From Methylobacterium sp. 10 (lineage in GTDB: Bacteria > Pseudomonadota > Alphaproteobacteria > Rhizobiales > Beijerinckiaceae): 64,000 bases of DNA. Location of the stretch: the NCBI RefSeq assembly GCF_000519085.1, contig NZ_KI912577.1, positions 3,466,035-3,530,034 of the forward strand, read 5' to 3'. Numbering within the stretch: position 1 is the first letter of the stretch; each line of letters starts with the position of its first letter. A program made the translations under genes and the position numbers. Under the pieces are notes generated by a model. The model did no database searches and had not been told where the DNA came from. It saw nothing but the letters and a program-made list of their open reading frames with translations. Below, in pieces: positions 61,624-64,000 of this stretch.

Positions 61624-61887
61624 ATGGACAGGACAATAGGCTACTGGCAACCGATCGACACAGCCAGACCTAAGACAGGTGAGGATTTCCTTGTTTCCTG
61701 CCCAAATGGATTGGTTACCTTGGCGTGGCTGGCAGACGATGGATGGAACGACTCCACTATGCCAGACAACCTTGATCCACGGCTGGATCCTCAGCCAACG
61801 CATTGGATGCCGTTGCCGCAGCCCTTTCAGACTGGAGATGCCACGCCTCGTCTGCGCCGGAAAAGGGAGAAGGATGGACGAAGGTGA
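61624..61887 (+). CDS. DUF551-like small protein
   Basis: 87 residues: IGYWQPIDTARPKTGEDFLV, VTLAWLADDGWND and the landmark THWMPLPQPF. The WxPIDTA...HWMPLP frame is the DUF551 signature, common in phages and prophage-like islands. The C-terminus is basic (RLRRKREKDGRR). Function unknown; it stands between the AT-rich peroxidase promoter and repeat sequence. Confidence 0.7.
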   Translation: MDRTIGYWQPIDTARPKTGEDFLVSCPNGLVTLAWLADDGWNDSTMPDNLDPRLDPQPTHWMPLPQPFQTGDATPRLRRKREKDGRR

Positions 61888-62539
61888 GAAATCAAAAATC
61901 GATTCTTTGTGCTCATTATGGCATCAACAGTTATCGATTGTATTGGTCTTCTATTTTTGAATTTTGTTATCATTCGAAAACGATGATTATATTATAGCGA
62001 ATGCAGAGTGTATGTTAATTCGAAACTGGAAAATAATTTTAACGGCATTCTAAATCGACAATAATCAACAGATCTATTGCATAGAAATATATTTAATAGG
62101 AACTTGTTACCGACGATTTTTATTCCATTTGAGGTGCTTTGGCGCGATTCGGCGGCGGGCAAGACTGTGCGATTAGTTTGCGGAAGGGTGAGCGCTTTCT
62201 GCCGTCAGCACTGCTTTTTGAAACAGCTTGCCCTGGCTATCATCATTCTTAAAAGTGACACCGAACGTCCGTTTGTGCGTAGCCGACCTACTTCCGTTCA
62301 CGGCACGATCCGGATCCAAAGCCCTCACTCCTGCAGTGTCCGCTATCGAGGTGCTGCCAGCGTCGGCTGGACAGCGGCAATGTGCGCAAAGCTGTCGATT
62401 CGCGGCCCTCGTTCGAACGTCCGTTTCTTCGATCTCGTCGCTCAAAACCGGACCGTCGCAAACTCACCCAACCCGGTCATACTCGCAGTCCCGCTGGGTG
62501 GCCTGAAAGCGGAACTTCCCAAGGCCTGCTAAGGGTCCA
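61888..62539. repeat. AT-rich stretch and intergenic repeats
   Basis: No gene. The first 200 bases are AT-rich. GAACGTCCGTTT cores occur near 62263 and 62415. At 62463-62521 lies the 60-base unit shared with 39240-39300 in reverse orientation. Confidence 0.65.
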
Positions 62540-64000
62540 GGCCGTGTCAAAACCCTGGGATTGCGGCTTTTGCGGTCGGGTGACGTTCGGGTCTCGCGAG
62601 AATGCGCGGTTCATCGCGTCGAACGTGCTCTTGCGGTCGGGAGACGGCCAGTTTTCGTTGAGGGCGCCTCCTGGACGGTTTCCCGGCCTCTTCGGCGAGC
62701 GATCCATGCTCCCGCTCAGGTGGGAATCGCCGCCAGAAGCATCCGGCTTCCCAGGATGTTGAGAACCCGCGTCAGATTGTAGGCGAGGACCTGGAGCGCC
62801 ATCTCGGTCGAGACGCGCGGCAGGGTCTTGGTCAGGAAGTGCGTGGCCCCCATCCGCGCCTTCAGCGTGCCGAAGGGATGCTCGACCGTCTCGCGCCGGA
62901 CCCGCATGGCCAGCGGATCGCCGTCCAATCGGCGCTGCACCGTCGCCAGCACGTCCTCGTGCTCCCAGCGGGTCACCCGGCGCTCCTTGCCCGTCGTGCA
63001 GGCCGCTTTCATCGGGCAGGCCGAGCAAGCATTCGTCCAGTAACGATGCAACGTCAGACCCTTCTCCACCGTGGTGCAACGGTGGGGCAGCGTCTCGCCC
63101 GCCGGGCACAGGTAGACGTTCTCCTTTGGGCGATAGAGAAAATCCTCCTTGCCGAAACGGCCGGCGGCCTTGGCGCCCGAGGTCATCGGCCGGGGCAGCG
63201 TGACCGAGATGCCGGCGCGTTCGCAGGCCAGAATCTGTTCACCGGAATAATAGCCCCGGTCGGCCACCGCATCGAGCGTATCCGTCTCCAGAGCCTGCTT
63301 GGCCCGTACTGCCATGCCACTGAGCTGTGCCCGGTCCGAACCGGCATTGGTCACCTCGTGCGCCACGATCAGATGATGCTCGGTCTCGACCGCCACTTGG
63401 ACGTTGTAGCCCACCATGCCCGACCCGCGCCCGCTGGTTGCCATCGATCGTGCGTCGGGATCGGTCAGTGAGATCTGCTGGTCGGGCGCCGCCTTCATCT
63501 GCTCCTCCAGACCGGCCAACCGCTCCATCTCCTGCCCGAGGCGGGCGATCTTCTCCTTCAGCCGCACCACCTTGGCAGCCAGTTCGGGTATGGGATCTTG
63601 ACGATCGGCCGTGTCGAGCTGCGAGAGGTAGCGCGACACGCTCTCCTCGATCTGCTGGCGGCGCCGGTCGAGCTTCCCTTGTGTGAAGTTGCGGTCACGG
63701 TTGTTGACCGCCTTGAACTTCGAGCCGTCGATCGCGACGCGTGTCCCCGTCAGAAGGCCCATCTCGCGGCACAAGGCGACGAAGCGGGCACAGACGCGCC
63801 CGATGGCCGGTCCGTTCTGACGGCGGAACTCGGCAATGGTCTTGTGATCGGGCGACAGCTGGCCCGTCAGCCACATGACCTCGACGTTGCGGCCCGCTTC
63901 GCGCTCCAGACGTCGGCTCGACGGGACCCGGTTGAGGTATCCGTAGACGTAGAGCTTCAGGAGAGCGGCCGGATGGTAGCCCGGTCGTCCCGTCCGTGCC
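62540..64000. mobile_element. IS1182-family element, partial (continues beyond window)
   Basis: The transposase on the minus strand is followed by a non-coding end; the boundary, probably near gtgtcaaaaccctggg at about 62543, is an estimate because the other end is outside the window. Confidence 0.55.
62716..64000 (-). CDS. IS1182-family transposase (5' end outside window)
   Basis: The frame is open to the right edge (GRPGYHPAALLKLYVYGYLN upstream of VEVMWLTGQLSPDHKTIAEF), so the start lies outside. DDE landmarks: RVAIDGSKFKAVNNRDRNF (first Asp), DAVADRGYYSGEQILACE (second Asp), and VEHPFGTLKARMGATHFLTK (final Glu region). A Cys cluster (YWTNACSACPMKAACTTGKE) between them is typical of IS1182. 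No disruption is visible in the 428 residues present. Confidence 0.9.
   Translation of the reverse strand, partial: ARTGRPGYHPAALLKLYVYGYLNRVPSSRRLEREAGRNVEVMWLTGQLSPDHKTIAEFRRQNGPAIGRVCARFVALCREMGLLTGTRVAIDGSKFKAVNNRDRNFTQGKLDRRRQQIEESVSRYLSQLDTADRQDPIPELAAKVVRLKEKIARLGQEMERLAGLEEQMKAAPDQQISLTDPDARSMATSGRGSGMVGYNVQVAVETEHHLIVAHEVTNAGSDRAQLSGMAVRAKQALETDTLDAVADRGYYSGEQILACERAGISVTLPRPMTSGAKAAGRFGKEDFLYRPKENVYLCPAGETLPHRCTTVEKGLTLHRYWTNACSACPMKAACTTGKERRVTRWEHEDVLATVQRRLDGDPLAMRVRRETVEHPFGTLKARMGATHFLTKTLPRVSTEMALQVLAYNLTRVLNILGSRMLLAAIPT

Overview
This is a high-GC alphaproteobacterial window, most likely Methylobacterium/Methylorubrum. That is inferred from codon use, the DMF-utilisation locus, RTX haem peroxidases and a recurring intergenic repeat built around GTCCGCTT. 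It mixes metabolic operons with a dense insertion-sequence (IS) graveyard, and several ordinary genes are broken by point nonsense mutations.

Region 1-9650 is an integrated or rearranged zone. It holds the 3' part of a TonB-dependent siderophore receptor, an IS3 tail, an M20 peptidase, a complete IS630-type element, and a two-gene unit at 4693-7081: an NdpA/YejK-type nucleoid-associated protein overlapping a three-pass membrane protein with a proline-rich tail. Next come remnants of a mobile-element integration module (serine recombinase C-terminus and a DUF3489-like gene), a tRNA 3'-end fragment that looks like an attachment site, and ISL3 and IS630 remnants.

Region 9670-20750 is a coherent N,N-dimethylformamide (or related short amide) utilisation cluster. 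It has an AraC-type regulator, a branched-chain-amino-acid/amide type ABC transporter (binding protein, two ATPases, two permeases), the N,N-dimethylformamidase large subunit, a SnoaL-like protein and an OprB-like porin. The small formamidase subunit is in frame with, and apparently fused to, the second permease. Region 20865-24380 is a nested IS cluster in which one IS has jumped into the frameshift A-run of an IS3-type element.

Region 24600-30110 carries two cyclic-di-GMP GGDEF-EAL proteins, one membrane-anchored and AT-rich, one cytosolic with GAF and PAS domains. Region 30828-35608 is a small redox/hydrolase operon (LEH/SnoaL-like, alpha/beta hydrolase, F420-type NADP reductase, SDR) opposite a LysR regulator, followed by a dienelactone hydrolase. 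Region 36010-38947 has an outer-membrane beta-barrel, a secreted KE-rich peptide, and an ECF sigma factor (split by an amber codon) with its anti-sigma factor. Region 39401-43116 is a chemoreceptor operon whose distal triple-PAS receptor has three in-frame stops. Region 43738-48103 holds a methyltransferase, a secreted methionine-rich peptide next to a b-type cytochrome and a SUOX-fold molybdoenzyme (a candidate periplasmic oxidant-scavenging set), and a membrane protein.

Region 48270-50841 contains integrase debris, a 38-bp perfect palindrome, small orphan genes and a decayed SDR paralogue. Region 50991-61082 has two very large RTX-tailed animal-type haem peroxidases in tandem. The right edge has a DUF551-like gene and an IS1182-family transposase that runs off the window.

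The strongest candidates for something undescribed are the NdpA/membrane-protein pair, the permease-formamidase fusion, and the Met-rich peptide/cytochrome b/molybdoenzyme set. All functional statements come from reading the translated sequence; no database search was possible.
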